64,000 bases of DNA from Myxococcales bacterium (GTDB lineage Bacteria > Myxococcota_A > Polyangia > Fen-1088), in contig PLNW01000139.1 of the NCBI GenBank assembly GCA_003142855.1, positions 1 to 64,000 on the forward strand. Direction: 5' to 3'. The notes below the pieces were generated by a model. The model saw nothing but the letters and a program-made list of their open reading frames with translations. It did no database searches and was not told the origin of the DNA. This document shows, piece by piece, positions 30,355 to 38,775 of the stretch (position 1 is its first letter; every line of letters starts with the position of its first letter). A program made the translations under genes and the position numbers.

Positions 30355-30752
30355 TCGTGCTCGATACGCACACACTGTTGTGGATGGATCGCGACGATCC
30401 GGCACTCGGACTGGCGGCGCGCAAGATCATCAAGGAAGCCTGGCGCAAGGGCGAGACGACGGTCAGCGCCATCAGTTTTTGGGAAGCGGCGATGCTGGCT
30501 GGGCGCGGACGTGTTGTTCTGCCCGGTTCCCCCTCCGAGTGGCGGTCCGACCTACTGCAGGCTGGACTACAGGAAATTCCGCTGGACGGCCGCATCGCCC
30601 TGCTCTCCACCCGGCTAGAAAAGCTTCATCGCGATCCCGCTGATCGTTTCATTGTAGCGACCGCGCTGCAATACCAGGCAACGCTGGTCACGGCCGACAG
30701 CAAAATCCTGGCGTGGAAATCGGAACTCGTACGGCAGGACGCGCGCGACTGA
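30351..30752 (+). CDS. PIN-domain toxin (VapC-type ribonuclease)
   Basis: 133 residues of the PIN family. The four acidic active-site positions are visible: Asp in VLDTHTLLW at the N-terminus, Glu in ISFWEAAM, Asp in DPADRFIVATA and Asp in TADSKIL. This subgroup usually pairs with Phd/YefM antitoxins, as here, and cuts specific RNAs when freed from the antitoxin. The active site is intact, so the pair is probably functional. It follows the antitoxin with a 4-bp overlap. The pair has no mobile-element flanks. Confidence 0.9.
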   Translation: MIVLDTHTLLWMDRDDPALGLAARKIIKEAWRKGETTVSAISFWEAAMLAGRGRVVLPGSPSEWRSDLLQAGLQEIPLDGRIALLSTRLEKLHRDPADRFIVATALQYQATLVTADSKILAWKSELVRQDARD

Positions 30753-30904
30753 GCGACCCAGAATCCTGCGACTCGAGATGGAGCATGCTCCGGAAATCGC
30801 CAAGCACGCGCACCGGTGGCGAACCGCCAGTAGCCGAGGCCAGGCAGTCGCTCGCCGAAAGCCCTCCGCTATGAGGTAGGATTCTTCGTCGTGCATGCCA
30901 ACCA

Positions 30905-32011
30905 ATGCGGAACTTCATGAAGAGAGTCTTTGTCTCCGGATGCTACGACATCCTGCACGCCGGTCATGTCCAGTTCTTCAAGGACGCCAGGGTGCTGGGC
31001 GATCACCTAACCGTCTGCTTCGCTTCGGATGACGTTCTATGGACACACAAGAAACGGCGATCGTCCATCCCCCAGGAGCACAAGCTGGCCCTGCTGCAAT
31101 CGCTCGCCACAGTCGATGGCGTGGTCATGGGAGAGAACCTTGAATTGGGGCTGGATTTTCAAGATCACTTCTTGCAGCTCAGGCCCGACATCTTGGCGGT
31201 CACCGAGGACGACCAATACGGTGAACTGAAACGCATCTTGTGTGCAACGACCGGGGCCGCCTATGTCGTGCTGCCCAAGACGCCGCCGAAGTTCAGTCCG
31301 ATCTCCACAACAAGAATCGTACAGTGGATCCGCGCGCCGCGGGAAGCGCCCTTGCGGGTTGACTTCGCAGGCGGCTGGCTGGATGTGCCGCGCTTTTCCA
31401 GGGCCGGCGGGTTGGTGGTGAACTGTGCCATCTCGCCCCTGGTCTCCATCAGCTCATGGGAGTACGAGAAACGCTCGGGCCTGGGCGGAAGTGCTGCCTG
31501 GGCGCTGCTTCACGGCGAAGACGGCGTGGACAGTGAACTCAATCTGGGAGTCGGCTGGCAGGATCCGGCTGTCATCACCGAGACGGGTCTGTGCGTGTGG
31601 AAAAGCGGGGTGCGACCAGCGCTCCATCTAAAGCGCAATGGCGACATGCTCAGAGGACTGATGGCACTGTTCCATACCGACCAGCAACATGATACGCCGG
31701 AGATCGCCGCCCGAAACCGCAATTACCAGTTGATCCACGAGGCGAGCCTAGTCGCGGGTGAGGCGGTCTTGCGCGAAGACCCGGGGAGATTGGCGGAGGC
31801 TGTGCGCATGAGCTATCGCGTCCAGATGGAGGAAGGGATGAATCCTCTGCCCCATCGCGAAGAGTGTCTGGCGTGCAAGTACTGCGGCGGCGGTTGGGGT
31901 GGCTATGCGGTGTATCTGTTTCAATCGCCCGATGATCGGAATGCCTTTGTCGAGTGTCACGCCCACGCCAAAGTGGTCGAACCATTTGCAAGAGGGTATG
32001 GCGTCTCCTGA
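30905..32011 (+). CDS. Fused cytidylyltransferase - compact GHMP kinase
   Basis: 368 residues. Residues 1-135 form a nucleotidyltransferase of the TagD/RfaE-C type: the HxGH motif in SGCYDILHAGHVQFF and the later ISTTRI motif. From about 150 on comes a GHMP-type kinase: RVDFAGGWLDVP, the phosphate-binding GLGGSAAW at about residue 200, GWQDPAVITETG and the C-terminal CGGGWGGYAVYLF. The kinase part is only about 215 residues, shorter than the usual 320. The combination would phosphorylate a sugar and activate it with a nucleotide, as HldE does with a different kinase fold. A GHMP kinase fused to a cytidylyltransferase is unusual. The substrate is unknown. Starts at 30905 or 30917 are both possible. 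Confidence 0.8.
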   Translation: MRNFMKRVFVSGCYDILHAGHVQFFKDARVLGDHLTVCFASDDVLWTHKKRRSSIPQEHKLALLQSLATVDGVVMGENLELGLDFQDHFLQLRPDILAVTEDDQYGELKRILCATTGAAYVVLPKTPPKFSPISTTRIVQWIRAPREAPLRVDFAGGWLDVPRFSRAGGLVVNCAISPLVSISSWEYEKRSGLGGSAAWALLHGEDGVDSELNLGVGWQDPAVITETGLCVWKSGVRPALHLKRNGDMLRGLMALFHTDQQHDTPEIAARNRNYQLIHEASLVAGEAVLREDPGRLAEAVRMSYRVQMEEGMNPLPHREECLACKYCGGGWGGYAVYLFQSPDDRNAFVECHAHAKVVEPFARGYGVS

Positions 32012-32131
32012 CGCCTCGTCACCAGGAAGCAGCCTTCTCTTTCTCGCCTGACGAGCTTACTCTAAGGGCTGAGCCAGCCCCGTAGCAGCGCAAGGAGACA
32101 CGCATGACGCTTCGACCTGGGACACAACTCG

Positions 32132-33835
32132 TTGGTCGGACATGTCCCGAACATCTACGACATGCTTCTGCCCTACATCCTGACCAAGGGCGCGCTCACC
32201 GACGACGACACCGGCATCGCCGAGAGCGGCAATGGCATCCCTGACATCATCGACGAAGCTCGCTACGAGGTGGACTACTGGCTGCGTCTGCGCGACGGCA
32301 CCGGCTACGGCAGCGGCGTCACCAATCCCAACACCAACAACGAGCTCTTTCAGGCTGGCCCCGCCGCCATGTCAGCCTGGGCCAACGCCGCCAATGCCGC
32401 CATGCTAGCGGATGCGTTCCGCATCGCGGGCAATACCACCCTGTCCGATCAGTACAAGGCGTCTGCGGTGGAAGCCTGGGGCGTTGCCAACGCCTATGCC
32501 GACCCCATGCTCGATCAGACGATCGCCGCCGCAGGAAGAGGGCGCGACCTCAAGATGATGGCGGCCGCTTTTCTCTACAACGTCACAGGCGATCAGACAT
32601 ACGAAGCCGTGATACAGACCGAGAGCCTGTGCACCACCGCCAATTCGGCCATTCTGAACGGGACCACCAGCCAGATCTGGGGCACCGCCGCCTATCTGAT
32701 GACTCCGCAGCCAATCCACTTCCAGACCCTGTGGAACAACATGAAAGCGTCGGTCATCGCGCAGGCAAAAGCCAAGGAAACGGGCAACATCGACACGCGG
32801 CCCTCGCGGCGTGCAACCGACGAGACCGAGATGTACTTCCGCACCATCCAGAATGTGCACCACACACTCATCGCCCACGCGGTGACGACCGATGCGACGG
32901 AAAAAGCGCTCTTTCGCAAGGCCTTGGGGCTCGAGGCCGACTGGAGCCTGGGCCGCAATCCGCTCAATATGATTGAAATGGGCACGGCGTACACAGGGCT
33001 GGCTGCAAAACGCAGCGTGAACTACATGTACACATGGGGATCCAACGACAACCTGCCCGGAGTGGCCCCGGGGCAAACGCCGTATCTGAACCTGGACGAC
33101 TGGAGCACCATGGTCATGTCCAAACCGTCCGCGTTGTACGCGAACTCCTACCCGGCCGACTTCAAGAACACCTGGCCCATCGGCGAAGGCTACTTCGACA
33201 CGCCCTTTGTTTGGGCGCACTCGGAATACACGCCCCAGCAAACCATGCGCGGAAAAATGGCGCTCTACGGGTACCTTTACGGCATCAACCACGGTTCTGC
33301 TGCCACAGGAGGTGCCGGCGGCAGCGGCGGTACCAGCGGCGGCGGCGGTGTGGGCGGCAACGGAGGCACGAGCGGTGGCGGCGCCGCGAGCAGTAGTAGC
33401 GCCGTGGGCAGTGGCGGAGCCAGCGGTCGTGGCGGAATGAGTGGCGGCGGTGGTTTCACGGGCGCAGGCGGCACGCTTGGCAGTGGCGGTGTTTCGGCAG
33501 TGGCTGGCAGTGCAGGAGGCGGCGGTGTTTCCGCCGTGGCTGGCAGCGCAGGAGGCGGCGGTGTTTCGGCCGTGGCTGGCAGCGCAGACGGTGGCGGTGT
33601 CCTTGCCACGGGCGGTGAGGTTGGCGGCAGCACCGCAGGCGCGGGTGGTGTTTCAGCAGCAGGCGGCGCCGCGAGCGGCGGCATGGGCGGCAGCAGTGGA
33701 AGCACCAAGGCGCAAGCGAGCGGCTGTACCTGCGCGACACACCCCGGCCGCCCTGTCGGCCCTGTCAGTTGGCTGGCCCTTCCAGCACTAATTCTCTGGC
33801 GCCGCCGCAACCGCCACAGGAACGTTGGGGCCTGA
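32132..33835 (+). CDS. N-terminally truncated GH9-like protein with MYXO-CTERM tail
   Basis: 567 residues from a TTG. The sequence has GH9 cellulase features: NGIPDIIDEARYEVDYWLRL, DWSLGRNPLNM and the late HSEYTPQQTMRGKMALYGYL. It lacks a signal peptide and the N-terminal part that in GH9 carries the catalytic Asp pair. A good ribosome site (AAGGAG, 32092) and ATG at 32104 lie just upstream but in another frame, so the start region looks deleted or frameshifted. After the catalytic region comes a Gly/Ser/Ala linker with three 12-residue repeats. The C-terminus is a MYXO-CTERM-like anchor: SGCTCATHP, a hydrophobic helix and WRRRNRH. It is probably an inactive remnant; a sequence error is possible. 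Confidence 0.65.
   Translation: MVGHVPNIYDMLLPYILTKGALTDDDTGIAESGNGIPDIIDEARYEVDYWLRLRDGTGYGSGVTNPNTNNELFQAGPAAMSAWANAANAAMLADAFRIAGNTTLSDQYKASAVEAWGVANAYADPMLDQTIAAAGRGRDLKMMAAAFLYNVTGDQTYEAVIQTESLCTTANSAILNGTTSQIWGTAAYLMTPQPIHFQTLWNNMKASVIAQAKAKETGNIDTRPSRRATDETEMYFRTIQNVHHTLIAHAVTTDATEKALFRKALGLEADWSLGRNPLNMIEMGTAYTGLAAKRSVNYMYTWGSNDNLPGVAPGQTPYLNLDDWSTMVMSKPSALYANSYPADFKNTWPIGEGYFDTPFVWAHSEYTPQQTMRGKMALYGYLYGINHGSAATGGAGGSGGTSGGGGVGGNGGTSGGGAASSSSAVGSGGASGRGGMSGGGGFTGAGGTLGSGGVSAVAGSAGGGGVSAVAGSAGGGGVSAVAGSADGGGVLATGGEVGGSTAGAGGVSAAGGAASGGMGGSSGSTKAQASGCTCATHPGRPVGPVSWLALPALILWRRRNRHRNVGA
33485..33604 (+). repeat. 36-bp tandem coding repeats in GH9-like linker
   Basis: About three copies of a 36-bp unit encode GGVSAVAGSAGG in the linker before the MYXO-CTERM anchor. 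The copies differ at a few third positions, so the array is recent. It probably forms a flexible spacer. Confidence 0.8.
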
Positions 33836-33868
33836 AGCCTGCGGGACAGGGTCGCGAACGCGACGCGC

Positions 33869-35310
33869 GTGTGGACACAGTGTTTCTGGGCCAAGCCGGT
33901 GGCGGGTGGGCAGGAGCTGCAGGGGTCGCGAGTGACCAGCGACGGTGCGGTTCTCGATCCAGGCACACTCGCTCTCCCGGGCGGGATCGACATCGCGCTC
34001 GGGGAGGGCATGCGCACGCCCGTGGCAGCGGTGCCGTTCGGCAGCGACTTCCTGGTGTTCTGGCAAGAGAACAGCGAGCCGCGCATGGGCCGGGTCGGGC
34101 GCGACGGGTCGGTGGCGACCCTCGGGGGCAGCGCGATCGCGCTGCCGGCAGACGGAATCGCGCGAACACTGGTCGGCGCCGTCGCGGTCACGGGCGGGGC
34201 ACTCGTCATGGTGTCGGAGAATTCGCTGACCAAGGTGATGAAGGTGGACGCGACGGGCGCGGCGCTGTCAGCGCTGTCGGACGCAGCCGGGCCGGCCAGC
34301 ACGTTCCAGTCAGGGATCGCCTCGAGCGGCGGCAGCGCGCTGGTGTGCTGGGCGCAGGCCACGGCCACGGGCCAACCGGTCACGGTATACGGGCGACGGG
34401 TGGGCGCGGACGCTGTCTGGATCGACTCTGCACCGTTCGAGGTCCGCGCCGCCGGCGCCGCGGTCGGGCAGGTGGGCGCGGTCTGGAATGGCAGCGGCTA
34501 CGTGTGCACACGTTGGCTTGGACCGGGACCCAGTACGTCGCGGTCTGGACCCGGGGAAGCGACGGGACGGTCACTTTCGCTGGCTGCTCGCTGGGCGCGG
34601 ATCGCCGCTGCGCGCCCGGGAGCGAGACCTCCGTGCCGAGCGACATCGCGACGTCGACACCCGACGCGGGCGGGGCGAACAAGGGCGCGATGGACGACCT
34701 GCGCGCCCCAGCGCTGGTATGGACCGACGCAGGCGGCGTGCTCTTCTACCGGCGGCTCGACACCGCCCCGTACGTGAATCGCGAACGGGTGTTCACCAGA
34801 CCGGTATTGGCAGGCACCGCGCCTCCGCCGGACGACGGCGGCGTCGACGCGTCTGAGCCCGTTTCCGACGGCGGCCAGGCGACAGGCGGTACCGGTGGCC
34901 AGGCGACCGGCGGAACGGGCGGCCAGGCAACGGGCGGTGCCGCCGGCCAGGCGACCGGTGGTGCCGGTGGCCACACGACCGGCAGTGCAGGTGGGGTGGC
35001 CGGCGGAACGGCGGGCCAGGCGACGAGCGGTGCCGCCGGCCAAGCGACGGGCGGTGCCGCCGGCCAGGCGACCAGCAACGGTGGCCAGGCCACGGGCGGA
35101 GCTGGCGGCCAGTCGACGGGCGGAGCCGCCGGCGGCGCGACGGGCGGCAGCGACGGAGCCGCGGTCGATGCGGGCAAGCCCGTGGCCGCGAGCGAAAGCG
35201 GGTGCAGATGCGCGATGGGCGGGGAGAGCCGCTCATCGCTGCCGTGGTCGCTGCTTCTCCCCGCGCTCGTGCTGCTCCGCCGGCGGCGCGGGCGCCGTCG
35301 GGCTCGCTGA
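33869..35310 (+). pseudogene. Broken secreted MYXO-CTERM protein (no start, frameshift near 34510)
   Basis: Protein-like sequence runs in one frame from just after the GH9-like stop (best start GTG 33869), with beta-propeller-like stretches such as AAVPFGSDFLVFWQE and AVWNGSGYV. It then continues in a second frame from about 34505 with LAWTGTQYVAVWTRGSDG. The two halves read as one domain, so a one-base deletion is likely. There is no signal peptide, so the 5' end is missing too. A Gly-Gln-Ala-Thr repeat linker (34870-35157) and a MYXO-CTERM-like end follow: SGCRCAMGG, a helix and an Arg-rich tail to 35310. Either a decayed gene or sequencing errors would explain it. Confidence 0.6.
34870..35157 (+). 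repeat. Degenerate 24-bp repeats encoding GGQATGGA
   Basis: About a dozen imperfect 24-bp units encode eight-residue repeats such as GGQATGGT and AGQATGGA in front of the MYXO-CTERM anchor. The array is a low-complexity linker and a likely spot for slippage. Confidence 0.75.
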
Positions 35311-35330
35311 CTCGATTCGCTGGGACCGTT

Positions 35331-35690
35331 TCAGTCCGTCGCTGACGAGTCGTCCGCGGCGTCCGAATCGGGCGCGGCGTCACTGCCCACCGTCACACCG
35401 TCGGCTGCGGCCGGCGCGTCGGCTGCGTCGGCCGCGACCATGAGAACGTCGCTGGCTGCGTCGGACGTCGAAGCCGGACCGGCTGCGTCCTGACCTGTGC
35501 TGCCTCCGGTACCTGGATTGGTCGATGCTCGGCAGATGCCGTTCTTGGGCCCCCCCCTGCAAACCAGGCCGCTGCTGCAGTCCGAGTCAATCTGGCAACG
35601 ATCGCCATCCCCCTGGCTGCATCCGACACCAAGCACAAGTGTGCCCACCAGAGCAAAGGCCAGACTCATCGCTCGAAAGCTCGACGACAT
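35331..35690 (-). CDS. Small Asp/Ala-rich lipoprotein with Cys-rich motif
   Basis: 119 residues. The start at 35690 gives a lipoprotein signal ending LVLGVGC. A short disulfide-type motif follows (DRCQIDSDCSSGLVC, then a Gly-rich run and a sixth Cys), a pattern common in myxobacterial secreted proteins. The rest is Asp/Ala/Ser-rich and disordered. It is likely an outer-membrane lipoprotein of unknown role. An alternative start is at 35669. It is divergent from the M2 peptidase at 35763 and convergent with the broken gene ending at 35310. Confidence 0.7.
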   Translation of the reverse strand: MSSSFRAMSLAFALVGTLVLGVGCSQGDGDRCQIDSDCSSGLVCRGGPKNGICRASTNPGTGGSTGQDAAGPASTSDAASDVLMVAADAADAPAAADGVTVGSDAAPDSDAADDSSATD

Positions 35691-35762
35691 GGTTTGGTGG
35701 GTTAGCACGGTCCCCTGCGTTTGTGAAGGCCGGAAGATCTGGCCGTATGTTAGCCTGCGTCC

Positions 35763-37589
35763 ATGCGACGTCGTCCCATTCTGGTCGTAGTGGTGTCCGC
35801 CTTGGCCTGCGTCGGGGCGCTCAGCTTGCGGGCCGCAGAGAAACCCACCCGCAAGCTCTCGTCGGCGGAGCGCGAGGCGCGCGGGTTTCTCGAAACCGTG
35901 ACCGGCCTTGTGCAGCCGCTCAACACGGTGGCCAACCAGGCAGCCTGGATCGCCGCCACCGACGTCAGCCCCGAGCATACCGCAGCGCGGGCCGCGGCCG
36001 AAAAGGCGGCGGCGGCGGCGACCGGCTGCAAGCTGGTCATCGCGCGCACCGGAGCTTTCCTGGCCAAGCCGAGCGAGCTCTCCGATCTCAGTTTGCGCCA
36101 ACTGCGCAAGCTGCAACTGGCCGCGGCCGAGAACCCCGGCACCATCCCCGAAGTGGTCAGCCAACGCATCGAAGCCGAGGCCCGTCAGTCGGCTGTGCTC
36201 GACAGCTACTCCTTCTGCCTGCAACCGCTGGCGGGCGGAAAGTGCGGCCGCCTCACCTCGGCCAATGAGATCGATCAGATCCTGCGCACGTCGCGCGTGC
36301 TGGCCGATCGCGAACGCGCCTGGATGGCTTCCAAGGAGATCGGCCGTCCGCTCAAGTCTGGCCTGGTCGAGTTGCAAGCCCTGCGCAACCAGATCGCGCG
36401 CGCCATGGGCTATTCATCGTTCTTCGGCCTGCACGTGGCCGACTACGGCATGACCGTCGACGAGGTAATGGCACTCATGGACGCCACGCTGGAGGCCAGC
36501 AGGCCGCTCTACGATGGCCTGCACTGCTTTGCAAAACACGCCCTGGCCGACCGATACAAGAAGTCAGTCCCCAAGTTGATTCCGGCGCATTGGCTGGGCA
36601 ATCGCTGGGCGCAGGAATGGCCCGGCTTGGCTGAAGGCGCCAGCCTGGATCCCCTGTTCAAGGGCAAATCGCCCGAGTTCATTGTACGCACCGCCGAGGA
36701 CTTCTATGTGTCGCTGGGTTTTCCGCGTCTGCCCGAGAGCTTCTGGAAGAAATCGGACCTCTTTCCGGTGCCAGCCAATTCGCCGCGCAAGAAGAACGCC
36801 CATGCCACGGCATGGGACATCGACGGCGAGAGCGACGTGCGCTCGCTCATGAGCGTGGAGCCGAACGCGCAGTGGTTCGGGACCGCCCACCACGAGCTGG
36901 GTCACATCTACTACTACCTGTCCTACGCCACGCCCGAGGTGCCGTACCTGCTGCGCGCCGGGGCCAACCGCGCCTTTCACGAGGCAGTGGGCGAGCTGGC
37001 GCGGCTGGCGAGCCAGCAGCCCGCCTATCTGCGCAAGCTCGGCCTCATCCGCGCCGGGCAAGAGCCCAATACCTCGGCCGCGCTCTTGCAATCGGCGCTT
37101 CAGTCGATCGTGTTCCTGCCCTTTGCCGCGGGCACCATGACCCACTTCGAGCACGATCTCTACGAGCACGATTTGCCAGTGGCCGAATGGCAGAACCGCT
37201 GGTGGCAGTACGTGGCCACCTACCAAGGGGTGCAGCCGCCTGGCAAGCGCGCTGCAGATCTATGCGACGCTTGCACCAAGACCCACATCAACGACGATCC
37301 GGCCCAGTACTACGACTACGCCATGGCGACCCTGATCAAGTTCCAGCTTCACGACCACATCTGCCGCAAGATCGTGAAGCAGGAACCGCGCGCCTGCGAC
37401 TATTCGGGCAGCGAGGAAGCGGGCCGCTTTCTGCGCGACATCCTCAAGCTGGGCGCCACGCGCGACTGGCGCAAGGTCATGCGCGAGGCCACTGGCGAGG
37501 ACATCGGCCCGCGCGCCATGCTGGATTTCTATCAGCCCCTGCTCGCGGACCTGGCCAAACGTAACCAGGGACTCGATTGTTCGCGCTAG
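35763..37589 (+). CDS. M2-family zinc peptidase (ACE-like dipeptidyl carboxypeptidase)
   Basis: 608 residues with a signal peptide (MRRRPILVVVVSALACVGALSLRA), so it is periplasmic or secreted. The gluzincin motif HHELGH (HExxH at about 377-381) is followed by GANRAFHEAVGE, whose Glu is the third zinc ligand. These match the HEMGH and FHEAIGD motifs of angiotensin-converting enzymes. Members remove dipeptides from peptide C-termini. The length is that of a single-domain ACE. Its stop overlaps the convergent lipoprotein gene by 4 bp. No chloride-site claim can be made from sequence reading. Confidence 0.92.
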   Translation: MRRRPILVVVVSALACVGALSLRAAEKPTRKLSSAEREARGFLETVTGLVQPLNTVANQAAWIAATDVSPEHTAARAAAEKAAAAATGCKLVIARTGAFLAKPSELSDLSLRQLRKLQLAAAENPGTIPEVVSQRIEAEARQSAVLDSYSFCLQPLAGGKCGRLTSANEIDQILRTSRVLADRERAWMASKEIGRPLKSGLVELQALRNQIARAMGYSSFFGLHVADYGMTVDEVMALMDATLEASRPLYDGLHCFAKHALADRYKKSVPKLIPAHWLGNRWAQEWPGLAEGASLDPLFKGKSPEFIVRTAEDFYVSLGFPRLPESFWKKSDLFPVPANSPRKKNAHATAWDIDGESDVRSLMSVEPNAQWFGTAHHELGHIYYYLSYATPEVPYLLRAGANRAFHEAVGELARLASQQPAYLRKLGLIRAGQEPNTSAALLQSALQSIVFLPFAAGTMTHFEHDLYEHDLPVAEWQNRWWQYVATYQGVQPPGKRAADLCDACTKTHINDDPAQYYDYAMATLIKFQLHDHICRKIVKQEPRACDYSGSEEAGRFLRDILKLGATRDWRKVMREATGEDIGPRAMLDFYQPLLADLAKRNQGLDCSR

Positions 37590-38725
37590 GGTCCATCTAG
37601 GGTGAAGTGGACATTTGCGCGCTCGCTGATGAGCCCGACGACGCTGCCGTCAGCCAAGGGGCCGTTAATCGCCAAGTCAAAGGAGACCGTTGGCCCGCTA
37701 TTTGGGTTTAAGACACAGGCTGTGGTCGAGCACGCGCAGACGTGAGACATGTCACACAGGTTGTACTTCGCGCAGTCGACAACAACTGTGTGCCCATTGG
37801 CGGGATTCTGCAGGTAGCACTGCCAATTGGTTCCGTCGCTCGTCCCGCTGCCGCCTCCCCAGGCTGGAAGGCACATGCCGCTGTCGTCGATTGGCTTTTG
37901 GAGCGCGCACCATCCTGACCACAACTGGTAATTATTGATGGTGAACCTAAGCCGCTGGGGCTGGAACGTGCCGCTGGTCATCGAGTAGGCAAACCCCTCG
38001 GACCAATAGTTGCTGGCGCTGTCAAGCATCATGCCTTCCGTCGCTAGACCGGGTGGGTACCCGACATTCGGATCGGTGGCAGGTGGCGGCGGGGTGCCGT
38101 TGCCCAGAAAGACCGTCACCATGACCTGACCAGAAGAATCAACGGTCGAGGTGAACCTGATCACGTCTGAGCCGGACGGGAATTGGTAGTTCTCGATGTA
38201 TCCGGTCCAGGAGGTTGGGCCCTGGCTGAGTGGTCCGGTCGCGGCCGGTCCCGCGTCGTGGACCGGAAGCACAGGCACGCCCGCATCGAATCTGGGCTGG
38301 GGGATTCCCGCGTCTATGCCAGGAGGGGGCGGCATGCAGGTCTGTCCAGGCAGAGGGCACTGCCAGCCTGGATCAATTATGCAGCCCGTACAGCCGTCAC
38401 CGTTGAGCGTGTTTCCGTCATCGCAGTACTCGCCAATGTCTATCAGTCCATTCCCACAGTTGTTGATGTTGGGAAAGCTTGCCGTGTTTCCACCGGACCC
38501 GCCGACAGGAATGAGACACAAGATGCCGCATCCGCCACTGCCGCCAGCAACTTGCAGCGTGCCACCGTTGGCCACTGCACCACCGACACCACTGCCGTTG
38601 GGAGAACCGCCAGCAGCGCCCCCCGACGTTGCGCCCCCAGCGTCTGAACCGAGCGCCCCAATCCCGTGATGATGATCGCATCCGCCGAGCACTGCCAGCG
38701 CCGCTACCAACAATGTCCATCTCAT
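37586..38725 (-). CDS. Lipoprotein with Myxococcus cysteine-rich repeat
   Basis: 379 residues. The start at 38725 follows GAGGAG and gives a lipoprotein signal (MRWTLLVAALAVLGGC). A Gly/Ser-rich linker follows. The Myxo-type disulfide repeat then runs about residues 90-125 (NCGNGLIDIGEYCDDGN, then GDGCTGC). The C-terminal 200 residues are beta-rich with several Cys pairs, and I cannot assign them. It is the last gene of the minus-strand ECF sigma cluster, 50 bp after the TPR gene, so it may be a target or sensor of that system. That link is inferred. Confidence 0.8.
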   Translation of the reverse strand: MRWTLLVAALAVLGGCDHHHGIGALGSDAGGATSGGAAGGSPNGSGVGGAVANGGTLQVAGGSGGCGILCLIPVGGSGGNTASFPNINNCGNGLIDIGEYCDDGNTLNGDGCTGCIIDPGWQCPLPGQTCMPPPPGIDAGIPQPRFDAGVPVLPVHDAGPAATGPLSQGPTSWTGYIENYQFPSGSDVIRFTSTVDSSGQVMVTVFLGNGTPPPPATDPNVGYPPGLATEGMMLDSASNYWSEGFAYSMTSGTFQPQRLRFTINNYQLWSGWCALQKPIDDSGMCLPAWGGGSGTSDGTNWQCYLQNPANGHTVVVDCAKYNLCDMSHVCACSTTACVLNPNSGPTVSFDLAINGPLADGSVVGLISERANVHFTLDGP

Positions 38726-38775
38726 GATCTTGTCTCCTCTCGGACCCTCTCGTGTGGCGAACACAACAAAACCTT

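Noticed and set aside
30753..30904. Possible tRNA ending in CCA before 30905
   Set aside because: No cloverleaf can be formed; the CCA is coincidental.
33277..34383. Pro-rich 368-residue minus-strand frame
   Set aside because: It is the complement of the Gly-rich linker repeats; no signal peptide or domain.
33769..34500. Plus-strand frame before the frameshift point at about 34505
   Set aside because: Arg/Gly-rich shadow; the propeller-like coding sequence lies in the other frame there. Only its part after 34505 is real.
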